The notes: generated from the letters alone by a model not told the origin. A DNA stretch of 8,455 bases from JAUZPB01 sp037140715 (GCA_037140715.1 JBAXDX010000106.1:1-8455), one strand, 5' to 3'. Counted from the stretch's first letter, positions 1 to 7,298 are shown. Made by a program: numbers and translations.

Positions 1-105
1 GTTCTATATAAATACCCATATTCAAATATAACGGCACAGGAACGTATTATTTTGCGCGTATTTCACACTTTTTTGGAAAATCCAATGGATTTGCTCCCAT
101 CTTAA
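1..105 (+). CDS. Possible 3' end of an unrecognised upstream gene
   Basis: The first forward frame is open from base 1 to a TAA at 103-105 (34 codons); the other two forward frames hit stops within the first 30 bases. The translated tail contains ITAQERIILRVFHTFLEN and ends in MDLLPS. Its composition (amphipathic, mixed charge) looks like protein rather than random AT-rich DNA. I do not recognise a family. It would be co-directional with the acyltransferase that follows about 40 bases later. The stretch is short enough to be open by chance, so this is tentative. Confidence 0.35.
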   Translation, partial: VLYKYPYSNITAQERIILRVFHTFLENPMDLLPS

Positions 106-144
106 AAAGAGAATGTCTCTCATCAGGAGTTTTGTCAAGTATGG

Positions 145-996
145 TTGTTTTTTTTATTAATAAGGAATGAGATTTATACATTGGATTCAAATACAAAAAT
201 AAAATATTCTGTAACGCTCGCGGAAAATAATATCTATTCTTCCAAAGCTATTGCTAAGAAGATTCATTTATTTTCCCCCGCGCTGAGGTTTTTTCCAAAG
301 CTGGTTAAGATAATGATTAGATCAGGCAATATGGCAAAAGCCGGACTTTATAAAGAAGCGGAGTGGGCTCATTCGAGCTTTGAAATATTCAGGGCACTTG
401 AAAGTGTCGGGATTAGTTTTGAATTAAGCGGAATGGAAAACATCGGTTCGTTCGATGGTCCTGCCGTTTTCATTTCCAATCACATGAGCACGCTTGAAAC
501 AGTTATACTCCCATGCATTATTCAGCCGGTAAAGGAAGTTACATTTGTTGTAAAACAGGAGTTATTGAACTATCCATATTTTAAGTATGTACTTGGCTCA
601 CGCAATCCTATCATTGTTGGCAGAAACAATCCGAAAGAAGACCTGATACACGTAATTACTGAAGGTGCGGAATATCTTAAGAATGGTCGCTCAATTATAA
701 TTTTCCCGCAGAAAACCAGAAGCAGCAGTTTTCAAGCTGAACAGTTTAACTCGCTTGGAGTAAAACTCGCAAAGAAAACAGGTGCGTATATTGTTCCGAC
801 CGCTCTGGTAACTGATGCATGGGCAAACGGTAAATACCTGAAGGAAATGGGAGCTGTTGATATAAAGAAAAAAGTGCATATAGCTTTTGGAAAACCATTT
901 AAAGTCGAAACTGCGGGCGCGAAAGAACACCAGATAACTATCGACTTTATAAAAGAAAAGCTGACGGAGTGGAACAGGAAGGATTGCATTGTTTAA
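145..996 (+). CDS. PlsC-like lysophospholipid / 1-acylglycerol-3-phosphate acyltransferase family protein
   Basis: Probable acyltransferase that moves a fatty acyl group from acyl-ACP or acyl-CoA onto a lysophospholipid-type acceptor at the inner face of the cytoplasmic membrane. Seen in the sequence: acyltransferase motif I is NHMSTLE, with His113 and Glu118, so HX4E instead of the usual HX4D. A GSRNPIIVGR segment follows as the likely acceptor-binding motif II. Motif III is FPQKTRS (residues 187-193) where the family normally has FPEGTRS. Motif IV is VPTA near residue 218. The length of 283 residues exceeds many PlsC proteins (about 240) because of an N-terminal region of about 90 residues before the domain. 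The start is uncertain. TTG at 145 gives the longest frame; TTG at 181 has AAGGA 14 bases upstream and may be the real one. An ATG at 141 preceded by AGGAG is out of frame only because of a run of eight T. The exact substrate cannot be told from sequence. Confidence 0.85.
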   Translation: MFFLLIRNEIYTLDSNTKIKYSVTLAENNIYSSKAIAKKIHLFSPALRFFPKLVKIMIRSGNMAKAGLYKEAEWAHSSFEIFRALESVGISFELSGMENIGSFDGPAVFISNHMSTLETVILPCIIQPVKEVTFVVKQELLNYPYFKYVLGSRNPIIVGRNNPKEDLIHVITEGAEYLKNGRSIIIFPQKTRSSSFQAEQFNSLGVKLAKKTGAYIVPTALVTDAWANGKYLKEMGAVDIKKKVHIAFGKPFKVETAGAKEHQITIDFIKEKLTEWNRKDCIV

Positions 997-1039
997 CCAA
1001 AAACTTTAGGTACGGATTATATTTTCTTAATCCCGACCA

Positions 1040-1074
1040 GGTATGATTATTAGAAAATAATGCCATCCTTTTTT
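1040..1074 (+). terminator. Likely intrinsic terminator of the acyltransferase gene
   Basis: An imperfect stem-loop lies 43 bases after the stop codon. ATTATT (1046-1051) pairs with AATAAT (1056-1061) across an AGAA tetraloop. ATG (1043-1045) pairs with CAT (1064-1066) and GG (1040-1041) with CC (1067-1068), leaving small bulges. Six T follow directly at 1069-1074. The stem is AT-rich and bulged, so efficiency is doubtful, but the stem followed by a T-run in the right place supports a terminator. Confidence 0.45.
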
Positions 1075-1134
1075 GAGCAGATACCATATTTCATTCATAT
1101 ACGGAATGTTATTATACTGTACAAAATCTGGCAA

Positions 1135-1162
1135 TTGTTTTATTCTCTTAAATCTGTAAAAT
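1135..1162 (+). promoter_or_regulatory. Candidate promoter for the LD-carboxypeptidase gene
   Basis: TTGTTT (1135-1140) and TAAAAT (1157-1162) are separated by 16 bases and lie about 50 bases before the start codon, in an intergenic stretch that follows a likely terminator. The match to a sigma-70-type promoter is partial, and such matches are common in AT-rich DNA. The rest of 997-1210 shows nothing else that I can name. Confidence 0.25.
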
Positions 1163-1210
1163 TAATCCTTAAAACGATTGATTTATTTTCAATAATAAAC
1201 ATAGAGTAGC

Positions 1211-2152
1211 ATGGAAATAGTTAAACCACCGAAATTAAACAAAGGCGAACTGATTGGAATTATCTCACCAGCTTCAAGTCCCGATGATTTGACGAGGATT
1301 GAAAAGGGTGTATGTTATCTTGAGAAATCAGGCTACCAAGTAGAAGTAGGAAAGAATGTCGGGCAGTATTCCGGATATCTTGCCGGCAAGGATGAAAACA
1401 GGCTGGAAGATATTCATTATATGTTTGCAAAACCCGAAGTAAAAGCGATTATCTGCGTGCGCGGAGGCTATGGAACTCCGAGACTGCTTAATAATATTGA
1501 TTATAATCTGATAAAAAAAAATCCTAAAATATTTGTCGGCTATAGTGATATTACAGCGCTTCAGATGGCTTTCCTTAAGAAAACAGGACTTGTAACATTT
1601 GCAGGACCGATGCTTGCCGTTGATCTCTGGAACGAAGTAAGTCAGTTTACCGAAGAAATGTTTTGGGAGGTAATTACATCTAAAAAGAAATTTGGAAAGA
1701 TTGTAAACCCTGAAAATGAAAAATTTTATATCCTGAAGCCCGGCGAAACTGATGCGCAGTTAATTGGTGGAAATCTTTCGCTGATTACTGCTCTTATGGG
1801 AACAAATTATCTTCCTTCCTTTAAAGAAACAATACTTATGCTTGAAGATATCGGAGAGCCTCCTTACCGCATTGACAGGATGCTTAATCAGCTAAAACTC
1901 TCTGGTGCTTTGGACCAGGTAAAAGGTGTTATTCTTGGACACTTTGTTGACTGCTATGAAGCTGACCAATACAAAAAGTCTCTCACACTAAATGAAGTTA
2001 TTGACGATTATTTTGGGAAACGGGAAATCCCGGTTATATATAACTTCAAACATGGACATATTAATAATAATATTACTATCGCCTTTGGAATAAACTATAA
2101 GATCAGCACGGCTAAAGGTACGGTTGAAATGACTGAAAGCGCAGTAATTTAA
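1211..2152 (+). CDS. ldcA: LD-carboxypeptidase (muramoyltetrapeptide carboxypeptidase, peptidase family S66)
   Basis: Cytoplasmic serine peptidase that trims the terminal D-alanine from tetrapeptide muropeptides during murein recycling. The 313 residues match the usual family length of about 300-310. Visible motifs: an N-terminal IGIISPAS strand (residues 15-22); RGGYGTPRLL (84-93), the family's glycine-rich signature; GYSDITAL with the nucleophile Ser112; GGNLSLI (187-193); LEDIGEPPYRIDRML with the acidic triad residue Glu212; and KHGH, where His283 is the expected catalytic histidine. All three residues of the Ser-Glu-His triad are therefore present. No signal peptide is seen. The ATG start matches the family start and has no clear Shine-Dalgarno sequence. 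The gene stands alone between intergenic stretches of about 210 and 310 bases and ends in a strong terminator, so it is probably monocistronic. S66 also contains MccF-type immunity peptidases that cleave microcin C; a recycling role is the more likely one here. Confidence 0.94.
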   Translation: MEIVKPPKLNKGELIGIISPASSPDDLTRIEKGVCYLEKSGYQVEVGKNVGQYSGYLAGKDENRLEDIHYMFAKPEVKAIICVRGGYGTPRLLNNIDYNLIKKNPKIFVGYSDITALQMAFLKKTGLVTFAGPMLAVDLWNEVSQFTEEMFWEVITSKKKFGKIVNPENEKFYILKPGETDAQLIGGNLSLITALMGTNYLPSFKETILMLEDIGEPPYRIDRMLNQLKLSGALDQVKGVILGHFVDCYEADQYKKSLTLNEVIDDYFGKREIPVIYNFKHGHINNNITIAFGINYKISTAKGTVEMTESAVI

Positions 2153-2188
2153 GCAGTATCAATTTTTAATGTAACAGACATTTATAAT

Positions 2189-2226
2189 CAAAGCCTTGTT
2201 GAAAATATCAGCAGGGCTTTGTTTTT
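2189..2226 (+). terminator. Rho-independent terminator after the LD-carboxypeptidase gene
   Basis: CAAAGCCTTG (2189-2198) pairs with CAGGGCTTTG (2212-2221) over ten positions with one G-U wobble. The loop has 13 bases. A run of five T (2222-2226) follows immediately. It lies 37 bases after the stop codon. This is the clearest terminator in the window. Confidence 0.85.
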
Positions 2227-2397
2227 AGAGGATACCCCTTTTCTTTTCAGGCTCATCGCACCAGTCTTAAAACTACTTGTTTTGTCCAAAAACTCCGCAG
2301 GATAATCTTTATAATTACTGAAAATATAAAAAAAATAGAGGAAATATATTCTCTTTTTTAAGAATGTATTTATTAAATGCCTTTTTATAGCAGACAT

Positions 2398-2426
2398 TTG
2401 ACTCTTTCCCAATGGTATGTTAATTG
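2398..2426 (+). promoter_or_regulatory. Candidate promoter of the hydGE operon
   Basis: TTGACT (2398-2403) resembles a -35 box. It is followed after 17 bases by TAATTG (2421-2426), a poor -10 box. The position, 40 bases before the hydG start, is reasonable. The -10 element lies inside the left arm of the inverted repeat at 2416-2449, which would suit operator control. If the organism is a Bacteroidota relative, its promoter consensus differs, so this assignment is weak. Confidence 0.25.
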
Positions 2427-2449
2427 TTGCTCCATATAAATTAACCATA
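2416..2449. repeat. Imperfect inverted repeat (operator-like) upstream of hydG
   Basis: TATGTTAATT (2416-2425) is the inverse of AATTAACCATA (2439-2449) apart from one extra base in the right arm. GTTAATT/AATTAAC is a perfect 7-base core. The spacer is 13 bases. The right arm ends 17 bases before the hydG start codon. The layout fits a binding site for a dimeric regulator, or a weak hairpin in the leader. It does not match the Rex or FNR consensus sequences that I know. Confidence 0.4.
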
Positions 2450-2466
2450 AATATAACAGGTATAAC

Positions 2467-3858
2467 ATGGAATTTATTGACGAAGCGTATATTAATTTGC
2501 TTCTAAACGATAAGTCTCTGAATGATGAAGTATTCCAGCTTGAAGTAATTGAAAAAGCAGGAGAAGCTAAGGGACTCAATATTAAGGAGAGCGCTGCACT
2601 TCTAAATATAACGTCTCATGAAATAGTTGAAAAACTTTTTCATACAGCTAAGGAAATAAAAGAAAAAATCTATGGCAACAGACTTGTAATGTTTGCTCCG
2701 CTTTACATTACGAACTTATGTGTCAATAATTGTCTTTACTGTGCCTTCAGACGGGATAATAAAGAACTGATCAGGAAAGCACTTTCTTTAGATGAAATCA
2801 GAGAAGAAACAGAATATCTTGTTTCGCAGGGACATAAGAGAATTCTGCTTGTCGCGGGTGAAACACCAGGCAAACCAGCTCTTCAATATATGGGGGAAGC
2901 AATTGATGTAATGTATAAGGTAAACGTCAATAATGGTAACATACGGCGGATTAACGTAAACTCCGCTCCGCTCAGCGTTGAAGATTTTAAGACATTAAAG
3001 AGTTTCGGAATTGGCACTTATCAGTGTTTTCAGGAAACTTATCATTTTGATACATATAAAATAATGCATCCCGGCGGACCAAAGAGCGACTATCCCTGGC
3101 GTCTTTATGCCGTTGACCGTGCTCTTCAGGCTGGTATTGAGGATGTCGGCATTGGTTCATTATTCGGTCTGACAGATTACCGTTTCGAAACGCTGGCACT
3201 TTTAAGTCATGCTTTTAATCTGGATTCAAAATACGGCATTGGTCCGCATACTATGTCTGTTCCAAGATTAGAACCTGCTCTAAATGCTCCTGTGGCAAAT
3301 CATCCTCCTTATGCTGTTGATGACGCATCATTTAAGAAACTGGTCGCGGTAATTCGTCTTGCGGTACCATATACCGGAATTATTCTCTCAACAAGGGAAA
3401 AAGCTGAACTGAGACGCGAATTGTTTACAGTCGGAATTTCTCAGATAAGCGCGGGAAGCAGGACCTCTCCAGGAGCATATAAGGAGTCTGAAACCATCAG
3501 TGGCAATAAAGAAATGGAACAGTTCCAGTTAGGCGACCACCGCTCGCTGGACGAGGTAGTGAAAGACTGCTTCCGGCTTGGCTACTTACCGAGTTTTTGC
3601 ACAGCGTGTTATCGCTCTCTGCGAACAGGTGACAGATTTATGGAGTTAGCAAAAATAGGAAATATTGGCAAAATATGCGTCCCCAATGCTCTCGCGACAT
3701 TTAAGGAATATTTAATCGATTTTGCTTCTGATGAAACAAAGCTGAAGGGAGAAGAATTTCTAAAATTACAAATAGAAAAAGAAAGCGAAACCTCTAAAAA
3801 GAAGGTCGCGAATATGATTAACAGGGTAGAATCGGGCGAAAGGGATGTCTTTTTTTAG
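2467..3858 (+). CDS. hydG: [FeFe] hydrogenase H-cluster radical SAM maturase HydG
   Basis: Cytoplasmic radical SAM tyrosine lyase that cleaves L-tyrosine to p-cresol and dehydroglycine and turns the latter into CO and cyanide. It delivers them as an Fe(CO)2(CN) cysteine complex for the diiron subcluster of [FeFe] hydrogenase. The protein has 463 residues, close to the family length. The radical SAM cluster motif is CX3CX2C at Cys85, Cys89 and Cys92. The family-typical ETYHFDTYKIMHPGGPKSDY block follows. The C-terminal CX2CX22C motif at Cys378, Cys381 and Cys404, which holds the auxiliary cluster with the extra iron, separates HydG from its relative ThiH. All cluster ligands are intact. The ATG start has AGG six bases upstream. 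hydE begins 13 bases after the stop, so the two are surely co-transcribed. Neither hydF nor a hydrogenase gene is present in the window. Confidence 0.97.
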   Translation: MEFIDEAYINLLLNDKSLNDEVFQLEVIEKAGEAKGLNIKESAALLNITSHEIVEKLFHTAKEIKEKIYGNRLVMFAPLYITNLCVNNCLYCAFRRDNKELIRKALSLDEIREETEYLVSQGHKRILLVAGETPGKPALQYMGEAIDVMYKVNVNNGNIRRINVNSAPLSVEDFKTLKSFGIGTYQCFQETYHFDTYKIMHPGGPKSDYPWRLYAVDRALQAGIEDVGIGSLFGLTDYRFETLALLSHAFNLDSKYGIGPHTMSVPRLEPALNAPVANHPPYAVDDASFKKLVAVIRLAVPYTGIILSTREKAELRRELFTVGISQISAGSRTSPGAYKESETISGNKEMEQFQLGDHRSLDEVVKDCFRLGYLPSFCTACYRSLRTGDRFMELAKIGNIGKICVPNALATFKEYLIDFASDETKLKGEEFLKLQIEKESETSKKKVANMINRVESGERDVFF

Positions 3859-3871
3859 GCAATAAAAAAAT

Positions 3872-4924
3872 ATGAAACTTGACGAAATTCTTCATAAACC
3901 GGACTTATCGAAAGAGGATGTAATTTATCTTCTTGAGCTGACTGATTTCAGGAACACGCGTAAACTTTATGATCGCGCCTATGAAATCCGTAAACATTAC
4001 TGTGGCGATGAAATTCACCTCAGGGGGATTATAGACTTTTCCAATTACTGTGAATCTGACTGCCTCTATTGCGGACTAAGGCAGAGCAACAATGTAATCG
4101 AAAGATACCGCATGACTCCCGATGAAGTAATCGAAACCGCAAAGACAATTTCCAATTCCGGCATCAGAAGCATTATCCTTCAGTCAGGTGAGGATAGTTC
4201 TTATGATATGGATAAAATTGCATATATAATCTATTTTATAAAGCAAAATAGCGGACTTGCTATTGCGCTTAGTCTCGGCGAACGGGATTATGAGGAATAT
4301 AAAACCTGGAAATATGCCGGAGCGGATTGTTATCTCTTAAAACATGAAACCGCTAACCCGGAACTTTATTCATCACTGCATCAGAAGCAGAAGATTAAGG
4401 ACAGAATTGAGCATCTGAAATTCCTTAAATCAATCGGCTATGAGACAGGCAGCGGGAATTTAATTGGTCTGCCTGGTCAGACAATTGAAGACATCGCTGA
4501 TGACCTCTTTCTTTGCAAAGAACTTAATATTGATTATGCGTCATTTAGTCCGTTTGTTCCATCTCCGAATACCCCTTTCCGCAATAAAAGCGTGGGCAGT
4601 GTGGAATTAACTCTGAAAACTATCGCAGTTGCGAGAATCCTGCTTAAAAATGCCCGTATTCCGGCTACTACAGCAATCGCCACAATTGATTTGCTTGGCA
4701 GGGAAAAAGCTTTAAGAGTCGGCGCGAATGTCGTTATGCCGGACTTTACTCCAAAGCTTTATCGGGACAAGTACTGCAGTTATCCAAACAAAAAACTTTT
4801 TGTTGATGATCCGGTTAACAGCAGTTCATACATTCAGCATATCATGAACTCACTCGGAAGAGGAGTCTCCGGTACACGCGGAGATTCTTTAAAGGACGAT
4901 TATAATTTATCTCAATTCATTTGA
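3872..4924 (+). CDS. hydE: [FeFe] hydrogenase H-cluster radical SAM maturase HydE
   Basis: Radical SAM enzyme of the BioB/PylB-like group that acts after HydG. It processes the Fe(CO)2(CN) cysteine complex on the way to the azadithiolate-bridged diiron unit that is loaded on HydF. The 350 residues match the family (about 350). The cluster motif is CX3CX2C at Cys60, Cys64 and Cys67, inside NYCESDCLYCGLR. Other typical blocks are LQSGED, GSGNLIGLPGQ, SFSPFVPSPNTPF and the C-terminal TPKLYRDKYCSYPNKK. The second CX7CX2C cluster motif known from the Thermotoga enzyme is absent: only Cys302 remains nearby. That cluster is not required for activity, so the gene looks functional. The start has no good Shine-Dalgarno sequence; a run of seven A precedes the ATG, and translation may be helped by the close upstream hydG stop. 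Confidence 0.96.
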   Translation: MKLDEILHKPDLSKEDVIYLLELTDFRNTRKLYDRAYEIRKHYCGDEIHLRGIIDFSNYCESDCLYCGLRQSNNVIERYRMTPDEVIETAKTISNSGIRSIILQSGEDSSYDMDKIAYIIYFIKQNSGLAIALSLGERDYEEYKTWKYAGADCYLLKHETANPELYSSLHQKQKIKDRIEHLKFLKSIGYETGSGNLIGLPGQTIEDIADDLFLCKELNIDYASFSPFVPSPNTPFRNKSVGSVELTLKTIAVARILLKNARIPATTAIATIDLLGREKALRVGANVVMPDFTPKLYRDKYCSYPNKKLFVDDPVNSSSYIQHIMNSLGRGVSGTRGDSLKDDYNLSQFI

Positions 4925-4990
4925 CTTTTACCCCTTTTTCTACACAAATTAGTTTGTATTAAAATTTCATATAATAAATTCAGGAAAGAA

Positions 4991-5506
4991 ATGTACAGAT
5001 ACACTTTATCGTTTAGTCTCTTAATTATTTTTATGTTTGTTTTAGCCGGATGTTCGGGAAAAAGTGAGCAACAGTTATGGAACGCTGCCCAAAAAGCTCA
5101 GAAGGAAGAACGCCTGAAAGAAGCCGCAGATATTTTCGAGAAACTTGCTGATGATTATCCTCAAAGCATAAATGCCTCAAAAGCTTTGTTTGAATCTGCT
5201 AAAATATATCACGCCGGCGTTGTAAAAAATATTTCTCAGGATGAATCTCTAAATAAAGGTATCTCCATTTATAAGAAAATATATAATCAGTATCCTAAAA
5301 GCGAAGAAGCTCCCAAGAGTTTATTTATGGTTGGTTTTATTGAATCCAATGACCTCCGCCGTTATGATTCAGCTACTGTGGCTTACAAACTGTTTATCGA
5401 GAAGTATCCGGACAATGAAATGGTTCCATCGGCAAAATCTGAACTGGATAATATGGGTCTGAGTCCACAGGAAATTGTAAAGAAGAACCTCGTAGAAAAG
5501 AAATAA
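4991..5506 (+). CDS. TPR-repeat lipoprotein (BamD/YbgF-like)
   Basis: Small exported lipoprotein, probably a protein-interaction scaffold at the envelope. Residues 1-20 form a signal peptide with one hydrophobic segment, ending in the lipobox LAGC with Cys21 as the lipidated residue. Ser22 follows, so there is no Asp inner-membrane retention signal. The mature part holds about three TPR-type helical repeats (roughly residues 26-58, 64-104 and 107-142), each ending in a YP turn (DDYPQS, NQYPKS, EKYPDN), as in outer-membrane TPR lipoproteins such as BamD and in YbgF/CpoB. At 171 residues it is shorter than BamD (about 245), so I do not call it BamD. The ATG has a good Shine-Dalgarno sequence, AGGA at 4982-4985. 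Its TAA overlaps the ATG of the next gene by one base, implying translational coupling with the DUF58 protein. The specific partner is unknown. Confidence 0.85.
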   Translation: MYRYTLSFSLLIIFMFVLAGCSGKSEQQLWNAAQKAQKEERLKEAADIFEKLADDYPQSINASKALFESAKIYHAGVVKNISQDESLNKGISIYKKIYNQYPKSEEAPKSLFMVGFIESNDLRRYDSATVAYKLFIEKYPDNEMVPSAKSELDNMGLSPQEIVKKNLVEKK

Positions 5507-6414
5507 TGCCCGAAATAAATCAGGATTATAGAAAGTTCTTAGATCCCTCAGTTGTATCTAGGCTTAACTCTCTTGAGCTAAAGGCACATTTGGTAGTTGA
5601 GGGATTTATTGCAGGACTTCATAAAAGTCCTTATCATGGTTTTAGCGCGGAGTTTAGCGAGCATCGCCCGTATATGCAGGGCGATGTGCTGAAAAATATA
5701 GACTGGAAAGCCTATGCAAAGACTGAGAGATTTTATGTGAAACAGTTCGAGGAAGAAACTAATCTTATTAGTCATATTATTGTTGATGTCAGTCGCTCGA
5801 TGGATTTTTCTTATAACAATAGTATAAAGAAGCTCGAATATGCCTCCATACTTGCTGCAAGTCTGATGTATCTAATGATAAAGCAACAGGATTCAGTCGG
5901 GCTGGCACTCTATTCAGATAAAATTGAAGCCCTGATGCCGCCCAAATCAAACAGAGCATATTTAATCACTCTTCTAAAGACGCTTGCCACCTCAAAACCA
6001 TCATCGAAGACATGCACGGCTGAGTGTCTGAACTTATTAGCTGAGAAAGTTAAAAAACGCGGACTTATAATAATTATATCAGATTTTTTTGACGATATTA
6101 ATTCCGTTCTGACTGCTCTCAGGCATTTCAGGTATAAGAAAAACGAAGTAATAGTTTTTCAGGTACTCGATCCGCTTGAAAGAAGTTTTGCTTTTGGTCG
6201 GGATGCTGTGTTCAAAGACCTTGAAACAGATGACGAAATTGTTGCTCAGCCTTACCAGATTCAAAATGCTTATCAGCAGGCGATGAATGATTATATTCAG
6301 AATATTAAACAGGAATGCGTCAATTCCGGAATTGAATATAATCTGACTGATACATCAACTCCGTTTGATAAAGCGCTGTTGAGCTATTTTAAGAAACGCG
6401 GGCGGTTGCATTAA
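5506..6414 (+). CDS. DUF58 domain protein with von Willebrand A-like fold
   Basis: Soluble DUF58 protein, a family usually encoded next to MoxR-type AAA+ ATPases and thought to work with them in assembly or metal-dependent maturation of proteins. The core signature runs from SPYHGF (residues 41-46) through EHRPYMQGD to NIDWKAYAKTERFYVKQFEE (64-83). A vWA-like part follows, with the metal-site motif DVSRS (Asp94, Ser96, Ser98) and a later ISDFFDD strand-turn near 191-197. No membrane segment or signal peptide is seen. The length of 302 residues fits the short soluble form found in Bacteroidota and relatives. Its ATG shares a base with the stop of the lipoprotein gene (TAATG), and prmC starts about 11 bases after its stop. 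No moxR gene is present in the window, which is unusual for the family. The molecular role is inferred from the family only. Confidence 0.93.
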   Translation: MPEINQDYRKFLDPSVVSRLNSLELKAHLVVEGFIAGLHKSPYHGFSAEFSEHRPYMQGDVLKNIDWKAYAKTERFYVKQFEEETNLISHIIVDVSRSMDFSYNNSIKKLEYASILAASLMYLMIKQQDSVGLALYSDKIEALMPPKSNRAYLITLLKTLATSKPSSKTCTAECLNLLAEKVKKRGLIIIISDFFDDINSVLTALRHFRYKKNEVIVFQVLDPLERSFAFGRDAVFKDLETDDEIVAQPYQIQNAYQQAMNDYIQNIKQECVNSGIEYNLTDTSTPFDKALLSYFKKRGRLH

Positions 6415-6425
6415 ATTATTTAACA

Positions 6426-7298
6426 ATGTCTGGATATGAAGTTATGGTAACAGTATTAGAAAGTATAAAATTATCAACCAGTTATTTTGAGAAAAAGGGA
6501 ATTGAATCTCCGCGCGTTAATGCTGAAATATTACTTGCCCACGTTCTGAAATGTAAAAGGCTGGACCTTTACATGGCTTTTGACAAACCTCTTAAAGAGA
6601 AAGAACTCGCCACCTACCGCGAAACGATTAAAAGGCGTGCCACGTTTGAACCGTTGCAGTATATCGTTGGCTCAGTTGAATTCTACGGACTGCCGTTTCA
6701 GGTGGACAGGTCAGTTCTAATTCCCCGTCCTGAAACTGAAATATTAGTTGAATCAATAATAAATGCTTTTCCTAAAGATAATTGCTTTAATATCCTGGAC
6801 ATTGGCACAGGAACCGGCAATATTCCCATAAGTTTAGCCAAATATTTACCCCAGTCTCATTTTACCTCAATTGATATCAGCAGAGATGCACTTAAACTGG
6901 CAAAACAAAATGCTGCGGATAATTCAGTCTCCGACAGAATCGTGTTTTTGCACAAAGATATTCTATCAACAGAAACTGAATTTGAAAATAAATTCGACAT
7001 CATCGTTTCAAATCCTCCGTATGTGCCGGTAAATGAATATCCGACATTACAGGCAGAAATCATCCGCTTTGAGCCAAGAGAAGCAGTAACTGATGAAAAT
7101 GACGGGCTTACTTTCTATAAATCTATTTCAGGAAAGGCTGAGTTACTGCTAAATGAAAACGGATATCTCTTTTTTGAAGTTGGGAAAGGTCAGGCTGGCT
7201 GCGTTTATGAGATAATGGAAGCGGATAACTATAAGAATATTAAGATCATAAAAGATTACCTTAACATCGAACGCGTTATTTGCGGAGTAAAATCCTGA
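6426..7298 (+). CDS. prmC: Peptide chain release factor N5-glutamine methyltransferase PrmC
   Basis: Cytoplasmic SAM-dependent enzyme that methylates the glutamine of the GGQ motif in release factors RF1 and RF2, improving termination. The N-terminal helical domain (about residues 1-85) is followed by RSVLIPRPETE (95-105), the SAM-binding loop LDIGTGTGNI (124-133) and the catalytic NPPY at Asn196-Tyr199, all highly typical. FEPREAVTDENDGL follows as expected. The length of 290 is usual. The start is ambiguous. ATG at 6426 gives the longest form, whereas ATG at 6444 (MVTVLESIKLS) looks more like the common family start. Neither has a strong ribosome binding site. The gene is 11 bases after the DUF58 gene and overlaps the start of dtd. 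Confidence 0.96.
   Translation: MSGYEVMVTVLESIKLSTSYFEKKGIESPRVNAEILLAHVLKCKRLDLYMAFDKPLKEKELATYRETIKRRATFEPLQYIVGSVEFYGLPFQVDRSVLIPRPETEILVESIINAFPKDNCFNILDIGTGTGNIPISLAKYLPQSHFTSIDISRDALKLAKQNAADNSVSDRIVFLHKDILSTETEFENKFDIIVSNPPYVPVNEYPTLQAEIIRFEPREAVTDENDGLTFYKSISGKAELLLNENGYLFFEVGKGQAGCVYEIMEADNYKNIKIIKDYLNIERVICGVKS
7284..7287 (+). promoter_or_regulatory. Ribosome binding site GGAG that points to a CTG start for dtd
   Basis: GGAG lies inside the last codons of prmC, with seven bases between it and the CTG at 7295-7297. No comparable site precedes the alternative TTG at 7280. The spacing is ideal for the CTG codon, which overlaps the prmC stop as CTGA, in the same way that ATGA couplings do. 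Confidence 0.6.

Larger units (their letters stand above)
2227..2466. other. Intergenic region upstream of hydG without a recognisable gene
   Basis: Together with the terminator, the stretch between ldcA and hydG is about 310 bases. After the terminator I see AT-rich sequence with A- and T-runs. An 86-codon reverse frame runs through it, but it crosses the terminator stem and looks like chance. The only structured part is the last 70 bases, which hold a candidate promoter and an inverted repeat, listed separately. No riboswitch or small RNA fold is recognised. Confidence 0.6.

Noticed and set aside
108..120. AGAGA-ATG-TCTCT mini-hairpin upstream of the acyltransferase gene
   Set aside because: Five pairs with a three-base loop and no T-run; chance level.
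2413..2431. Possible sigma-54 promoter (GG and GC elements) before hydG
   Set aside because: The GG and GC pairs are 13 bases apart instead of the required 10.
2188..2448. 86-codon reverse-strand frame in the ldcA-hydG intergenic region
   Set aside because: It runs through the ldcA terminator stem, has low-complexity AT-driven composition and no recognisable domain; most likely chance.
4944..4957. ACAAA-TTAG-TTTGT hairpin after hydE
   Set aside because: Only five AT-rich pairs with no clean T-run; too weak to call a terminator or an operator.
4970..4975. Perfect TATAAT before the TPR lipoprotein gene
   Set aside because: It has no -35 partner at suitable spacing and would start transcription at the Shine-Dalgarno sequence itself, leaving almost no leader.
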